A DNA stretch of 64,000 bases from Roridomyces roridus (taxonomy: Eukaryota > Basidiomycota > Agaricomycetes > Agaricales > Mycenaceae): positions 1,736,001 to 1,800,000 of the forward strand of contig JARKIF010000010.1 of assembly GCA_029378245.1 (NCBI GenBank), given 5' to 3'. The notes below the pieces were generated by a model, which was given only the letters and a program-made list of their open reading frames with translations, searched no databases and was not told the DNA's origin. The position numbers and the translations under genes are program-made. Of the stretch, positions 34,988 through 45,222 are shown piece after piece. Position 1 is the stretch's first letter; each line of letters starts with the position of its first letter.

Positions 34988-34999
34988 AATAAAAGTCTA
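34988..34999 (+). other. self-priming primer-binding site
   Basis: AATAAAAGTCTA, one base after the LTR, is the exact 12-nt complement of TAGACTTTTATT inside the LTR (34887-34898). It does not begin with TGG, as sites for tRNA 3-prime ends do. In fission yeast Tf1 the first 11 nt of the mRNA fold back to this position and act as primer. This element shows the same arrangement. Confidence 0.75.
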
Positions 35000-35488
35000 C
35001 CCTCATACCACTCTTACCTTCCCCCCCGACCTATCCTTTCCATACGCCTCGGCGTCCCTCCCCCACTACTTGGATTCTCGTATTGAAGATCCACTCATAC
35101 CACAAGCGTCACGTCGTTAAATCGCGACGTTAAACAAGCGCCAATCTCTGGTCGAACTATTTTGATAGACAGTCGCTGTGCTACGGGAAACGTTGAGTCC
35201 GTCCCCGCACAATAGCAGACGTTGGCGTTCGGGTGGCAATCTTCGGAGAGTACCCTCGCGCAGATACCGGGAGAGTCGTAGAAGGCCCGGGTCTGTTCTA
35301 TCGGCAAGCGTTCCGACCGAGAAACCCACCACCGGCTTCGTGCCGCTCCTACCCAAGCCGCGACGGCGTTTCGCGCACCATCATCTTCCTCTTCCGGCAC
35401 CTCTAGCCGTGAAGCCAACTCCGTAGCAGACCAACTCTTGGCTGTTTCCTCCACCACCCACCACACCTTCCACACCGCCGCCCCTGCC

Positions 35489-36598
35489 ATGTCCCATCAC
35501 GGCAGTCCCATCCATTACGACCAGCCTCAGGCGGTCTACTCCCCCCACCCCCAAATTTACCCATCCCGCCCTCCTACCCACTCTCCCCCTCGCCCTCTTC
35601 CCACCCGACCCGATTCCATCCCCGCCCAGCATGGCCTGACTGAGTTACTTCAGGCCCTCCCCCCACGCCCGGCACCAGCAAGGATGACGCTGGCCCGGCT
35701 TCCCCCGCCGTTTGACGGCAACGACAAATCCAAGTGGGAAACTTGGATCGACAGTGTCACGACCTACCTTGTGGCATACGAACACGATTTTAATACGGAT
35801 CATAGACGTATTTTCTTCGTGCTCTCGTTGTTGGGCAACGAGAAGAGTTCTCCGTGTCCGGCCGCCAACTGGTCACGGAACTGGAAGGCGAAGCACGTTC
35901 GCCTTGGTCAACTCCGTCCCTCCTTCGAGGAGTTTATGACGGAGTTGGAGTCGACATTTGCGGATCAGAATGTCAAGGAGACGGCGCTGTTGCGCCTGAT
36001 GAACACTCGGCAGGGTAGCTCCACCCTGGCCGACTTCCTTCAGTCGTTCGAGCTGAACGCTGAGCAGGCGGGCTACGCGCCTGGAAACGAGCTCCATGAC
36101 ACGTTCTTGTGTCAGGCGCTGGAAATCCTGGTCTCGGACCAGGTACGCAAACAGCTTTATGCTGGTGGCGTTGCGATCCCGGGGACGTACCCGGGATTGA
36201 AAAGCCGGTTGATGACAATCAACGGCATCATTGGGCGCGGGAAGCTCATCAACTCTCGCTGGGGAGCGGGAGGTGGAATGTTTTGGACGCCGGCGCAGCA
36301 GCAGCCGCTGCCCAAATTCCCCAAGGCCACGGCACTGGTGCCGCCGCCAAGGCCCCAGGGGACAGCCCCCCATCTGGCCACCCGGGTCACTCCTGGAAAC
36401 CCGGCGCCAATGGACGTCGATCGAACGCGGCAGGCCGTGTTCAAGTGTTACAACTGTGGCAAGGAGGGCCACATGAAGCGGGAGTGCCCGGAGCCTCCCA
36501 AGAAAAAGTTTAATATCCGGTCGATCAAGACCGAAGACTATACGCAGGAGGACCTGCAGGCTCTCGCGACCATACTCCGCGAGAAGGGTTTTTGTTAG
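35489..36598 (+). CDS. gag: Gag polyprotein of the chromovirus
   Basis: First in-frame ATG at 35489 gives 369 residues ending at TAG 36596-36598. The frame is open further upstream (from 35438) without an ATG. A Pro/His-rich start precedes a retrotransposon Gag capsid-like region (FDGNDKSKWETWIDSV, FEEFMTELESTFADQN). One CCHC zinc knuckle lies near the C-terminus (CYNCGKEGHMKREC), which binds the element RNA. Gag forms the virus-like particle. The last codons overlap the slippery site used to enter pol. A leader of about 500 nt without a gene separates it from the LTR. Confidence 0.93.
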   Translation: MSHHGSPIHYDQPQAVYSPHPQIYPSRPPTHSPPRPLPTRPDSIPAQHGLTELLQALPPRPAPARMTLARLPPPFDGNDKSKWETWIDSVTTYLVAYEHDFNTDHRRIFFVLSLLGNEKSSPCPAANWSRNWKAKHVRLGQLRPSFEEFMTELESTFADQNVKETALLRLMNTRQGSSTLADFLQSFELNAEQAGYAPGNELHDTFLCQALEILVSDQVRKQLYAGGVAIPGTYPGLKSRLMTINGIIGRGKLINSRWGAGGGMFWTPAQQQPLPKFPKATALVPPPRPQGTAPHLATRVTPGNPAPMDVDRTRQAVFKCYNCGKEGHMKRECPEPPKKKFNIRSIKTEDYTQEDLQALATILREKGFC

Positions 36599-36629
36599 GG
36601 CGCCCGGTCAAGGCCGAACCGGTGTGCCC
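36586..36629 (+). promoter_or_regulatory. -1 ribosomal frameshift signal (gag to pol)
   Basis: Slippery heptamer G-GGT-TTT (36586-36592) in the gag frame, then a 5-nt spacer that contains most of the gag stop. A stem-loop follows: GGGC (36598-36601) pairs with GCCC (36626-36629), and CCGGT (36604-36608) with ACCGG (36618-36622). Slipping one base back puts ribosomes on TTG at 36592, exactly where the pol frame opens. Confidence 0.82.
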
Positions 36630-39600
36630 TCCCGTATCTATTATCCATGGACAGTATACGCCGCTAGAGGCGGTAACGGACAGCACGAACAATGTGCAAA
36701 ATAGCGTACCTGTAAATTATGTAGAAAAAACTAGCCTACAACGTAGTATACAAGAATTTCTTGTAGGCGAAGTACAAAAGCCACAAAAAATACGTATCTT
36801 GGAGAACCAGAATAGGAAACGTAATTTAAAAAATCAACGCATGGATGCAAAGAACAAGCGCTGGAGCGCTTTTAAAAAGGCCCCTGGAACCCAAACCAGT
36901 GATAAAAATAGTGAGAAGAAAAAGGGCGACGATGTCGCGGAGGCTCAATCCTCGAAAGAGGAGGTAGCGCCTAAGCATACACGGGTGCCATTTGGTCTCA
37001 GGAAGAAGGAGGCTGCACAATGGATCGCACGCCGTGCTATGGGAGAAACGGAACAACGCTTGGCTCAGGAGCTGCGTGAGTTCCAACGGCAACGTGTCCA
37101 CCACGAGATGTTGGTGGCAGTCCAGCTGGAAACACTGGACACAGGGAAAACACGTTCCATTCGTGCGTTGCTGGACAACGGGTGTACCACCACGTGCATG
37201 GACAGGGACTATGCCAAGGCCGAAGGCTTCGAGCTTAAAAAACTCGACATGCCGATTGTGGCCAGGAATGCCGACGGGACCGAGAACACAAAAGGCAAGA
37301 TCACTCATTATGTGGAAATGATCATGTCTATCGGCCCGCATGTTGAAAGACAAAAATTCCTGATCACGGGCTTAGGCAAAGCACGTATGTTCATTGGGTA
37401 CGACTGGTTGTTTAAACACAACCCAGAGATCAACTGGCGGGACCAGACGATGAAGTTTAGCCGATGTCCGGCTGAGTGTGGCATGACCGGACTAGAAGCC
37501 GGAAAAGGTGTCACACGGGAGGAAGCGGTGGAAGAAGGCGAATCGATCCTATTGGTCGATTTCGCGCCTGTTGTGGAGCTGCGGAGCAAGGCAACACAGG
37601 CACAGCAGATGGCCGAACAGGCTTCGGTAGAAAAAGAAAAATTGACGGAAGACAAGATCCCGGAGCAATATCGGGAGTACGTCAAGGTTTTCGCAAAAGA
37701 GTCTTTTGACTCATTGCCGGAAAAGCGACCTTGGGATCATGCGATCGAACTAACGCCCGGATCAAAGGCTGTCGATTGCAAGATCTATCCACTCTCGTTA
37801 AGCGAACAAGAAAAGCTGAACGAGTTTCTTGAAGAGAATCTCAAGAGTGGACGGATCAGACCATCCAAGTCGCCGATGGCCTCGGCATTTTTCTTTATTA
37901 AAAAGAAGGACGGGTCCCTTCGACCGGTACAGGATTACCGGAAGCTCAACGAGATGACGGTGAAGAACAAGTACCCGTTGCCTCTAATCTCGGAGCTGGT
38001 CAACAAACTCCGAGGAGCAAGATTCTTCTCCAAGCTTGACATACGTTGGGGTTACAACAACGTACGGATCAAAGAAGGAGATGAATGGAAAGCGGCTTTT
38101 CGGACCAATCGGGGATTGTTCGAGCCGCTCGTGATGTTCTTTGGGTTGACCAATTCACCGGCCACGTTCCAAACAATGATGAACGACATTCTTCGGGATC
38201 TCATCAACGAGGGCCATGTGATCGTCTACCTGGATGACATCTTAATTTACACGGACTCCCTGGAGGAGCATAGACGGATGGTGTCACGCGTCCTGGAGAC
38301 GTTAGAGAAGAATAAATTATTCTTGAAACCCGAGAAATGTGAATTCGAGAAGACAGAGATCGAATACCTCGGGGTAATTATTTCCCACAACTCCATGCGG
38401 ATGGACCCGGTGAAAATCAAAGGGATCATGGAGTGGCCCATGCCAAAGAACGTCAAGCAAGTGCAGGCGTTCCTGGGCTTTGTTAACTTTTATCGGCGAT
38501 TTGTCCGCGGCTTTGCCGACATCGCCAGGCCCCTCACTAAGCTGACGGGGAAGGTTGCGTGGTCCTGGGGACCGGAACAGGAGGCGGCGATCAACAAGTT
38601 GAAGGAACGGATCGCAGAGGATGTCGTATTGGCTTTGCCAACAGACGACGGGGAATATCGGCTTGAGGCCGATGCGTCGGACGGAGCAGTTGGAGCAGTG
38701 CTCAGCCAACTCCAGGAAGGAGTGTGGAGGCCTGTCGCTTTCATGTCCCACGGCATGAGCGATACCGAAAGGAATTACGAGATCTATGACAAAGAAATGC
38801 TCGCAATCATGCTCGCTCTTGATGAGTGGAGGCAATTCCTACTCGGTGCAAGGCACACGTTCGAGGTTCTGACGGATCACAAGAACCTCCAGTACTTCAA
38901 AAAGCCGCAGAAAATCAATCGTCGGCAGGCACGATGGATCATCGAGTTGTCGCAGTACGACTTCTCGTTACGGCACCGGCCCGGAGCTTTGAATAAGCAG
39001 GCCGATTTATTATCCCGCAGGGCGGATCATGACCAGGGGAAGGAAGATAATCAGGAAATTGTCTTGCTTAAACCCGAATATTTCCGAGCGCAGGAGATCA
39101 CGCTCGAAGGCGTTGAGAAGGATCTTTTGGAAGAGATCCGATCGGAACGCAAGAGGGACGGCAGCGTGAGGTCTGCCTTATTGAAGAAGCTCCCTAGATG
39201 GGAGGAGGAGGACGGCATTGTGTACTACAATGGCCTTATTTACGTTCCGCGTAACACGGAACTTAGAAATAAAATTATTGGACTCCATCACGATCCGGCG
39301 ATCGTGGGACACCCCGGAGGGAACCGGACCCAGGAACTCGTTGAACGAAATTACTGGTGGCCGAAACTCGGCAACAATGTTTCCGAGTATGTAAAATCGT
39401 GCGAAGCGTGTCAGAGGTCACGAGTTCTTCGGCACAAGCAGGGCAAGCTGAACCCGCACAAGATTGCGGAAGGTCCCTGGCAGATCATTTCGATGGACTT
39501 GATCGGGCCGCTGCCGATTAGCAACGGCCACAACGCGATTCAAGTCTGGGTGGACACTTTCAGCAAGATGATTCACGTGGAACCCACGACCATGGAGATC

Positions 39601-40824
39601 ACGGCTGAAGGAGTTGCGCGTTTGACACGCGACCGTGTGATTAGATATCACGGGGTACCCCGAAAGATCATCTCGGATCGGGATCCGAGATATGTAGGAG
39701 GCTTTATGAGGGAGCTCAATAAGATCCTGGGGATCGAAATGAACCCGAGTACGGCACACCATCCGATAACCGACGGGCAGACGGAACGGATGAACCAGGA
39801 GATCGAGAAATATCTCCGCATATTTATCAATTATCACCAGACGGACTGGGCCGAGTGGCTCTCCCTGGCGGAGTTCTGTTACAACGACAAGGCCAGTTCA
39901 GCAACGAAGGCCTCGCCGTTCTATTTAAATACCGGCTATCACCCTTGGAAAGGGATCGAGAACGCCGTGGAGACGAGGAACGAGGCGGCCGACGAGTTCG
40001 GCAAGAAAATGAAAAAGATCCGCGATGAGGCGACCGTGGCATTAGAAAAAACACAGAAAACGATGGAAAAAACATATAATCTACGACGGCGACCAGCGCC
40101 GGTATTTAAAAAGGGAGACAAGGTCTGGATTGAGGCGACGAATATCCAGACGGATAGACCCTCAAAGAAGCTGGGAGATAGGAGGCTCGGGCCGTACGAA
40201 GTCCTGGAGAAAGTCGGAGCGTCATCCTATAGGTTGAAATTGCCGAGCACGGACAAGTCACATCCGGTGTTCAACGAGGCGATTCTCACACCATATACGG
40301 AACCACCCGAGAATCGAAGGGAGAAGCGGCCGCCGCCGAAAATCATATCCGGCGAAGAGGAGTACGAGGTGGAGGAGATACTGAAACACCGCAAGATGGG
40401 ACGCGGGTTTCAATATTTAATAAAGTGGAAGAATTATCCGATGGGAGAAAGGACGTGGGAACCATCGCGTAACTTGACGCATGCAAAGAAGCTGTTAGAT
40501 AAATATAACAGGGAACACAGCATTGACGTCAGGGCGCTACCCACGCTCCCGGCTGGATTTTGGGACGGCGAATGCAAGAGATTCGTCCCAAAGGAGGAGT
40601 CCCAACCATATTTAAAGAAGAAATTATTTATTCACGATGAAAATCGTTTTGTCGACATCGACGAGGACGTCGATCCTAGAGAGGGGGTAATGTCACGCGC
40701 TGACCTATTTGCGCACGTGACAACGCCAAATAAACCAGATAAGCATTGGCGCCGTACAGCGTTAAAGTCCTGGGAACCCCGTCTCGATCGGATTGAGGAA
40801 GAAGCCGAGGAAGACATTATTTAA
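36592..40824 (+). CDS. pol: Pol polyprotein: protease, RT, RNase H, integrase, chromodomain
   Basis: 1410 codons in the -1 frame relative to gag, opening at TTG without an ATG, so made as a Gag-Pol fusion. Landmarks by residue: protease LLDNGCTTT with Asp195 (DNG rather than the usual D-S/T-G); RT with YLDD at 546-549; RNase H with Asp694 and TDHKN (Asp762); integrase zinc region from His899/His900 to CxxC at 937/940; catalytic Asp969, Asp1029 and Glu1065 with D-35-E spacing; chromodomain at about 1253-1310 (YEVEEILKHRK, YLIKWKNYP, TWEP). Chromodomains guide integration by binding modified histones, yet this copy lies in a gene. The last 44 codons run into the right LTR. Confidence 0.95.
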   Translation: MLGRPVKAEPVCPPVSIIHGQYTPLEAVTDSTNNVQNSVPVNYVEKTSLQRSIQEFLVGEVQKPQKIRILENQNRKRNLKNQRMDAKNKRWSAFKKAPGTQTSDKNSEKKKGDDVAEAQSSKEEVAPKHTRVPFGLRKKEAAQWIARRAMGETEQRLAQELREFQRQRVHHEMLVAVQLETLDTGKTRSIRALLDNGCTTTCMDRDYAKAEGFELKKLDMPIVARNADGTENTKGKITHYVEMIMSIGPHVERQKFLITGLGKARMFIGYDWLFKHNPEINWRDQTMKFSRCPAECGMTGLEAGKGVTREEAVEEGESILLVDFAPVVELRSKATQAQQMAEQASVEKEKLTEDKIPEQYREYVKVFAKESFDSLPEKRPWDHAIELTPGSKAVDCKIYPLSLSEQEKLNEFLEENLKSGRIRPSKSPMASAFFFIKKKDGSLRPVQDYRKLNEMTVKNKYPLPLISELVNKLRGARFFSKLDIRWGYNNVRIKEGDEWKAAFRTNRGLFEPLVMFFGLTNSPATFQTMMNDILRDLINEGHVIVYLDDILIYTDSLEEHRRMVSRVLETLEKNKLFLKPEKCEFEKTEIEYLGVIISHNSMRMDPVKIKGIMEWPMPKNVKQVQAFLGFVNFYRRFVRGFADIARPLTKLTGKVAWSWGPEQEAAINKLKERIAEDVVLALPTDDGEYRLEADASDGAVGAVLSQLQEGVWRPVAFMSHGMSDTERNYEIYDKEMLAIMLALDEWRQFLLGARHTFEVLTDHKNLQYFKKPQKINRRQARWIIELSQYDFSLRHRPGALNKQADLLSRRADHDQGKEDNQEIVLLKPEYFRAQEITLEGVEKDLLEEIRSERKRDGSVRSALLKKLPRWEEEDGIVYYNGLIYVPRNTELRNKIIGLHHDPAIVGHPGGNRTQELVERNYWWPKLGNNVSEYVKSCEACQRSRVLRHKQGKLNPHKIAEGPWQIISMDLIGPLPISNGHNAIQVWVDTFSKMIHVEPTTMEITAEGVARLTRDRVIRYHGVPRKIISDRDPRYVGGFMRELNKILGIEMNPSTAHHPITDGQTERMNQEIEKYLRIFINYHQTDWAEWLSLAEFCYNDKASSATKASPFYLNTGYHPWKGIENAVETRNEAADEFGKKMKKIRDEATVALEKTQKTMEKTYNLRRRPAPVFKKGDKVWIEATNIQTDRPSKKLGDRRLGPYEVLEKVGASSYRLKLPSTDKSHPVFNEAILTPYTEPPENRREKRPPPKIISGEEEYEVEEILKHRKMGRGFQYLIKWKNYPMGERTWEPSRNLTHAKKLLDKYNREHSIDVRALPTLPAGFWDGECKRFVPKEESQPYLKKKLFIHDENRFVDIDEDVDPREGVMSRADLFAHVTTPNKPDKHWRRTALKSWEPRLDRIEEEAEEDII
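40678..40687 (+). other. polypurine tract
   Basis: AGAGAGGGGG, three bases before the right LTR, in the position where plus-strand DNA synthesis is primed. It lies inside the pol reading frame. Confidence 0.75.
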
Positions 40825-41165
40825 AGACGTGGGATAGTTTCATATTTATGAACGACAGCATGGATGTGGGAAGGAGTTTCCGATCAGTGAACTGTCCGAT
40901 CATGACAGGCTTCTATGAAGGACACGGTGGAGACACGACAATAGGAGAAGACAAAGGCGCGGGACAATAGCGCATGTTGGACACCAGGACAATTAGTGTA
41001 GCATCGTAGATCTATTCCTCATAGTATAAAAGCAGTAGCTAGTCGTCGTATTCTGTACTCTCTCCTAGACTTTTATTCAGTTCATTTTACGAGCTTTAGT
41101 AGCGCACTACCCAATCCACAGCATCTTACCGCTGTTGGACGCGTGAAACAAGTCTTGTCGTGACA
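40691..41165 (+). repeat. right LTR
   Basis: 475 bp, apparently identical to the left LTR. Encodes the last residues of Pol and its TAA stop (40822-40824). Confidence 0.95.
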
Positions 41166-41170
41166 CGGAC
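41166..41170. repeat. target-site duplication, right (CGGAC)
   Basis: Matches 34507-34511 exactly. Removing the element and one duplication restores the NLR reading frame at Gly-Thr-Asp / Lys-Lys-Ser. Confidence 0.95.
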
Positions 41171-43221
41171 AAGAAGTCCAGTCTCGACATTTCGATCGAG
41201 CTGTCCCTCTCAAGTCCTCGGGTATCCGCCCTGCCAAACGCCATGCACCTCTTGAGTCTACTCTCCATCCTCCCCGACGGGTTGGCGGATTCAGACCTCC
41301 AACAGAGCGATATCGTACCCATCGAGGACATACTCACCTGTAAAGCAACTCTGCTTCGCACGTCTCTGGGATACGTGACCTCGGATCATCCTCCACGCCT
41401 CAAGCTCCTCGCCCCAATCCGCGAATACCTGGCGAAGATGTATCCGCCCATGCACTCGCACGTGCATTCTCTCCAGGAGCACTTCCACCAGTTGCTCAAG
41501 ATATATTCGAACAACTTTGGCTACGCAGCTGGAGCGTCTGCGGTAAAGCGTTTGACGTCCAACCGCGGCAATCTTCGCAGTGTACTTTTACTGGGACTCA
41601 ATCCGATGAACAATCCGGATCAAATTAAAGCCACCGTCGAGGCTGTCATCGCGCTCAATCATTTCAACCGACTTACTGGACAAGGGGGGAGCGATACCAT
41701 GAGGAGGCTCCCAGCGGCGTTGACAAATTTGCGGGACGATGATTTGGATGCCCGATTCGTCACCGAGATCCTCAACTCTTGGCTGATAAATCCTCAACGG
41801 GACGCTGAATCTTTCATTGCGGACGGACAACGCGCATTGTCGAGGATGAATAATCCTACTCTCGAATGTGAGTTTTTATTTCCATCTGAATTTCAGAGTA
41901 CTACCCATCTAACGACGACGACGTTCAGCCGCGTTCATTTCCCAGGTCGGCGAATACTACCGCGTCCATCGAAATGAGTTTTCCCTGGCGAGAAACCATT
42001 TTGAACGCGCGATAGCATTGGGCGCAGTCAGTGGTGACACCAACACCCGGTGCAGCTCGCACGTCAGATTCGCGTGGCTTCTCTGGCAAGAGGGGAATTA
42101 TACGGAAAGTCAAATCCACAGCCAGGAAGCACAGCGGCTGGCTGAACTCGCTGGTTCACTATTCCCTCAAATCCGAGCGCTGCACATTGAAGCCATGGCG
42201 TGCATATGTCTCGCCGACTACAAGCGCAGCGCCTCTCTTTGTCAGAGAGCCCGAACCTTGCTCGATTTGTGTGGCATCACGGAGGGAATTGCGGTTATGA
42301 GTCTCATGAATGCGGAAGCTGAGATCACGCTCCTCAAGACCGAATACGGTGCCGCGCGGGAAATTCAAGCTGAGATCGTCAGCAGGAGTTCCGCAGAACG
42401 GACCCCCTTTAGCTTGGCGTTCGCGCAACTCAATATCGCATCCATCGATTCCATCATCGGGGCATCGAGCGACGAGGTTTTGAAGAATATCAACGGTGCA
42501 CGGTCCTTGTTTCGCACCGTAACCGTCCCGACGGGTCTCGCGTACTGCGACATGGTCGAAGCGGACTTGAATCTTCGCGAGGGGAACTTTGTGGCGGCGA
42601 GGTCAGTCCTCGAGAAGAACTTTGTCGCGTACTACGGGAAGAGCAGCGACTTTACGATGTACTGTCTCGAACGACTGGGCGATCCCACTCCCTGGGGCTC
42701 CAGGGAACGAGTTTCGTCGACTTGGACATTCGTATTCATGGCGCAAGCAGCTCAAGCGGGTAGGAAATTGGAGCTACTCGTAGCCCTTCGATGTCTCGGG
42801 GATGTCTTCGTTTCCGTGGCAGATACGCGGACGGGCGAATATCTTTTTCGCGTCGCCTTGGACGGATTCGCGCGTATGGATATTCACCGAAGGAGAGCCG
42901 AGTGCTTGCAGCGGTTGGGAGACATTTTCGTCGCTAGAGGAGATCGAGTCGGCGCGGTGGAGGTTTGGAAGGAGGCGCGTTCACTTTTTGAGCGGTCGAT
43001 GCAGTTCAAGAATGTGGATCAGATCGACGCAAAATTGGGCCGTGTGGAGGCCGTTGAGGAATTGGATGGGAGTGCTGAGTGGGTACAAGTATGACAATAT
43101 ATTGTGCAAGTAACGACAATTCATCGCGTGGACTCGGAACAGCTCTTGTCTCTCTCAAGGATCCAGTTAGATCCATCCGAGAAGAGAAATTTCAATTCGA
43201 TCATTTCCTACCCTTGCCACC

Positions 43222-43877
43222 CCTCGTTCGAATCGAGGCCGGGCCATGCCGTTGATGTGAAGTTTCTTCTTTTTCTGGCCAAATGTAAGTGGTTGTCCTT
43301 GGATTGTTGGACGAACGGAAGGGCCAGCTGGCCATTGGGTAACAAGAAAAGCCCTGTACATGAGTGCTAAAATCGTAAGTGTCCCGGGACCCGGATTCGG
43401 ATTCTGCTCCGAGTCGGCGGAGGACAGCCTCCTTCGAATCGAGGGCGGGCCATAGAGGTTGATGTAGCATAATTTTTTATTCTCCTGATCCACGTCTTAG
43501 TCGCGTTGTCCACCGTGAGTGGCAGTCGGCGTTTGAATAAAAGAACGGCATTCATCAGGGTGAAATCGGGGTATTTCGACGCCTTGTCAATCATTCATGC
43601 ATTCCAAGCTCAGACCGGTTTGTGCTCCATACAACACAGGCCGAGAAGCGCTCGTTCGAATCGGTGCCCTGCCATGATCGTAAATCAAGTCGCAGCTGCT
43701 TCCTTGGCTATATCCTCGGCTGAAGAAGGACAGCCAAGTAACTTCGAATAGTACTTAGTAAGACCTGGGTACTCACTTGCTAAGGCGGATACGTCTCGAC
43801 TTCTGCTCGGCAGAGACACCCTCGTTCGAATCGAGCCCGGGCAATGGACAGGTTCCCTTGCGCTCGAAACAAATTTT
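43222..43877 (+). repeat. T-arm-like units, family B (four copies)
   Basis: Copies centred at 43230, 43438, 43658 and 43828 share CTCGTTCGAATCGAG. The first, CCTCGTTCGAATCGAGG, forms a perfect 5-bp stem with a 7-nt TTCGAAT loop, the exact geometry of a tRNA T-arm. GGCCGGGCCATG-like sequence follows. T5, T6 and T4 runs lie 36, 37 and 42 nt after the core in copies 1, 2 and 4; copy 3 lacks one. Spacing is 170-220 bp. There is no protein gene between 43095 and 44269. Confidence 0.65.
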
Positions 43878-44269
43878 ATGCCCCGGTTGGCCGGTTAAGT
43901 ACCGTGCACCTCGCGGAACCCGGGCCCTGCTCCACCAGATTGAATGATGTGGAAAGGAGGGGAGTTACCCAAGATTTGAGTCAGATGACGACCGAATTGG
44001 ACGAACAATTAGATTTCGGAACGACTTGGATGAACAAAATATCCATCTAGATTGCGAGCGCGGCCCAAGAACAATTGGAGAACGAAAGAAATCGGAGCTT
44101 GAACTGATCGGCGTCAACTCAGCCGATCACGTGTACACATGTGACATGCTTACCTATCCATCACTGACACTCTCCTCTCACCTTTGACCTCGGCCTTGCA
44201 ACACCGTCAGTGCTGCGCCATCCACACCCCACAGTAGCACCTCCTTCCAGCCTTTGACAGCCACATCCA

Positions 44270-44837
44270 ATGGCGACATCCCCCGCCGACGAGGACAAGT
44301 ACACCGTGCCACCCACCGCCGACGAGGACGAAGCGCTCCTGGGCTCGGGATCCGCCTCAGACGACGAGGCCGAGGACTCGCCCTCCTCCTCCGATACCCA
44401 ACCCTCCCCCTCAGTCGACCCTCGCTTCGTCCGACCCACTCCCTCCGTATGGAAACGTTTCGGCCTCCTCATCTTCGTCGTATTCCTCTTCTGGCTAGCC
44501 TTCCAGCTGCAGGCGCACAATCGGAGGCCACAGAAGGTAATTCATGCGAACAGGTGCGTGTCCTATCCTCTGGTATCAGCGTGCGCTGATGAAGGCATCC
44601 CGCAGGTACTCGAAGGAATTCAAATTCCGCCCTGCAGCCAGCCCGGTCATCACCCAAACGCTCAAAGACGGGCGGGTGCGTGTCCACGGGGCTCCGCCCG
44701 CCACGAGCGATACTGGGGCTGCAGCTGCTGCTACGCCCGGTGTCAAGTCCAAGTCCAAGACGAAGTCTAAGAAAAAGGGGACCGGGAAGAAGAAGCGGGT
44801 CGGGAAAGGTGGGGCCAAGAGGGCGGGGACGCACTAG
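44270..44837 (+). CDS. small single-pass membrane protein
   Basis: Two exons, 44270-44553 and 44606-44837, encode 171 residues. The N-terminal 60 residues are acidic and Ser/Pro-rich (MATSPADEDKYTVPPTADED). A single membrane span (FGLLIFVVFLFWLAFQL, about 65-82) follows. After it come VIHANRYSKEFKFRPAASP and a strongly basic Lys/Gly tail (KSKSKTKSKKKGTGKKKRV). The donor at 44554, rather than an earlier GT at 44537, is the one that keeps the frame. The positive side after the span suggests a type II-like cytosolic tail, but topology is uncertain. No known function. Confidence 0.75.
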
Positions 44838-45222
44838 TCGTGGTGCGCCCCGGGATTGGGATGGCTCGTGCGTGCACTTTTTTTTGTTCTGTCGGACATG
44901 ATACCTAATACCTGCTTGACCTAGGTGCAGGACTGTAGACACCGTTCGTCGTTTATACCTTCTTTTAGAGTTGAGGCCGCGGCCGGAGACGCAGGACCCG
45001 ATTTCGTTTGACCATCCCGATTGACCCTTCGAAAGATCCAACCCATCGGTAGGTGCCCAAAAAAAAACCAAGATATGTACGGGAGAACGGAACTCTTGCC
45101 TAATAGAACCCACTCGGCCAATAAAGCCCTCTGGTTTGTGCTCCGTTGACCCACTGTCAGTGCTCGCCTCATAGAATGGAAGTGCCGCCGAAGAAAGACA
45201 ACCAAGTGCCAACTAGTCTAGT
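44838..45222. other. 3-prime flank, no gene
   Basis: Downstream flank of the membrane-protein gene, with a T9 run near 44879. Nothing else recognised. Confidence 0.4.

Larger units (their letters stand above)
34512..41165 (+). mobile_element. complete Ty3/gypsy LTR retrotransposon, chromovirus type
   Basis: 6654 bp with two 475-bp LTRs that look identical by eye, 5-bp target duplications, a self-complementary primer site, gag, a -1 frameshift signal, pol with protease, RT, RNase H, integrase and chromodomain, and a polypurine tract. Integrase lies after RNase H and the chromodomain closes Pol, the chromovirus order. No stop or frameshift interrupts the reading frames, so this copy looks intact and recently inserted. 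It lies in the same orientation as the NLR-like gene that it breaks. Confidence 0.97.
32984..43094 (+). pseudogene. NLR-like STAND ATPase with TPR repeats, split by a retrotransposon
   Basis: Exons 32984-33127, 33175-33311, 33366-33504, 33552-33683, 33731-34186 and 34233-34511. Then the 6.65-kb element and one target duplication, then 41171-41867 and 41929-43094. Without the insertion the exons total 3150 nt (1049 residues) with no other lesion. Residues 1-165 look like the MLKL-type four-helix N-terminal domain of agaricomycete NLRs (YVFIEAQHDRGIIKRWF, DCKAGLEHAFEAF). The P-loop is GPGGIGKTS (Lys236), Walker B is LLVLDNFETPW (Asp305), and a sensor-like LIITMRGAE follows. The C-terminal half is TPR-like. 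Such proteins are thought to trigger fungal cell death or self/non-self responses. The insertion falls after residue 429. Reading into the LTR adds CHALTYLRT, then stops, so a truncated protein with an intact ATPase core is possible. Confidence 0.82.

Noticed and set aside
35095..35490. Minus-strand frame in the retroelement leader
   Set aside because: No motif; opposite to the Gag start and best explained as a shadow.
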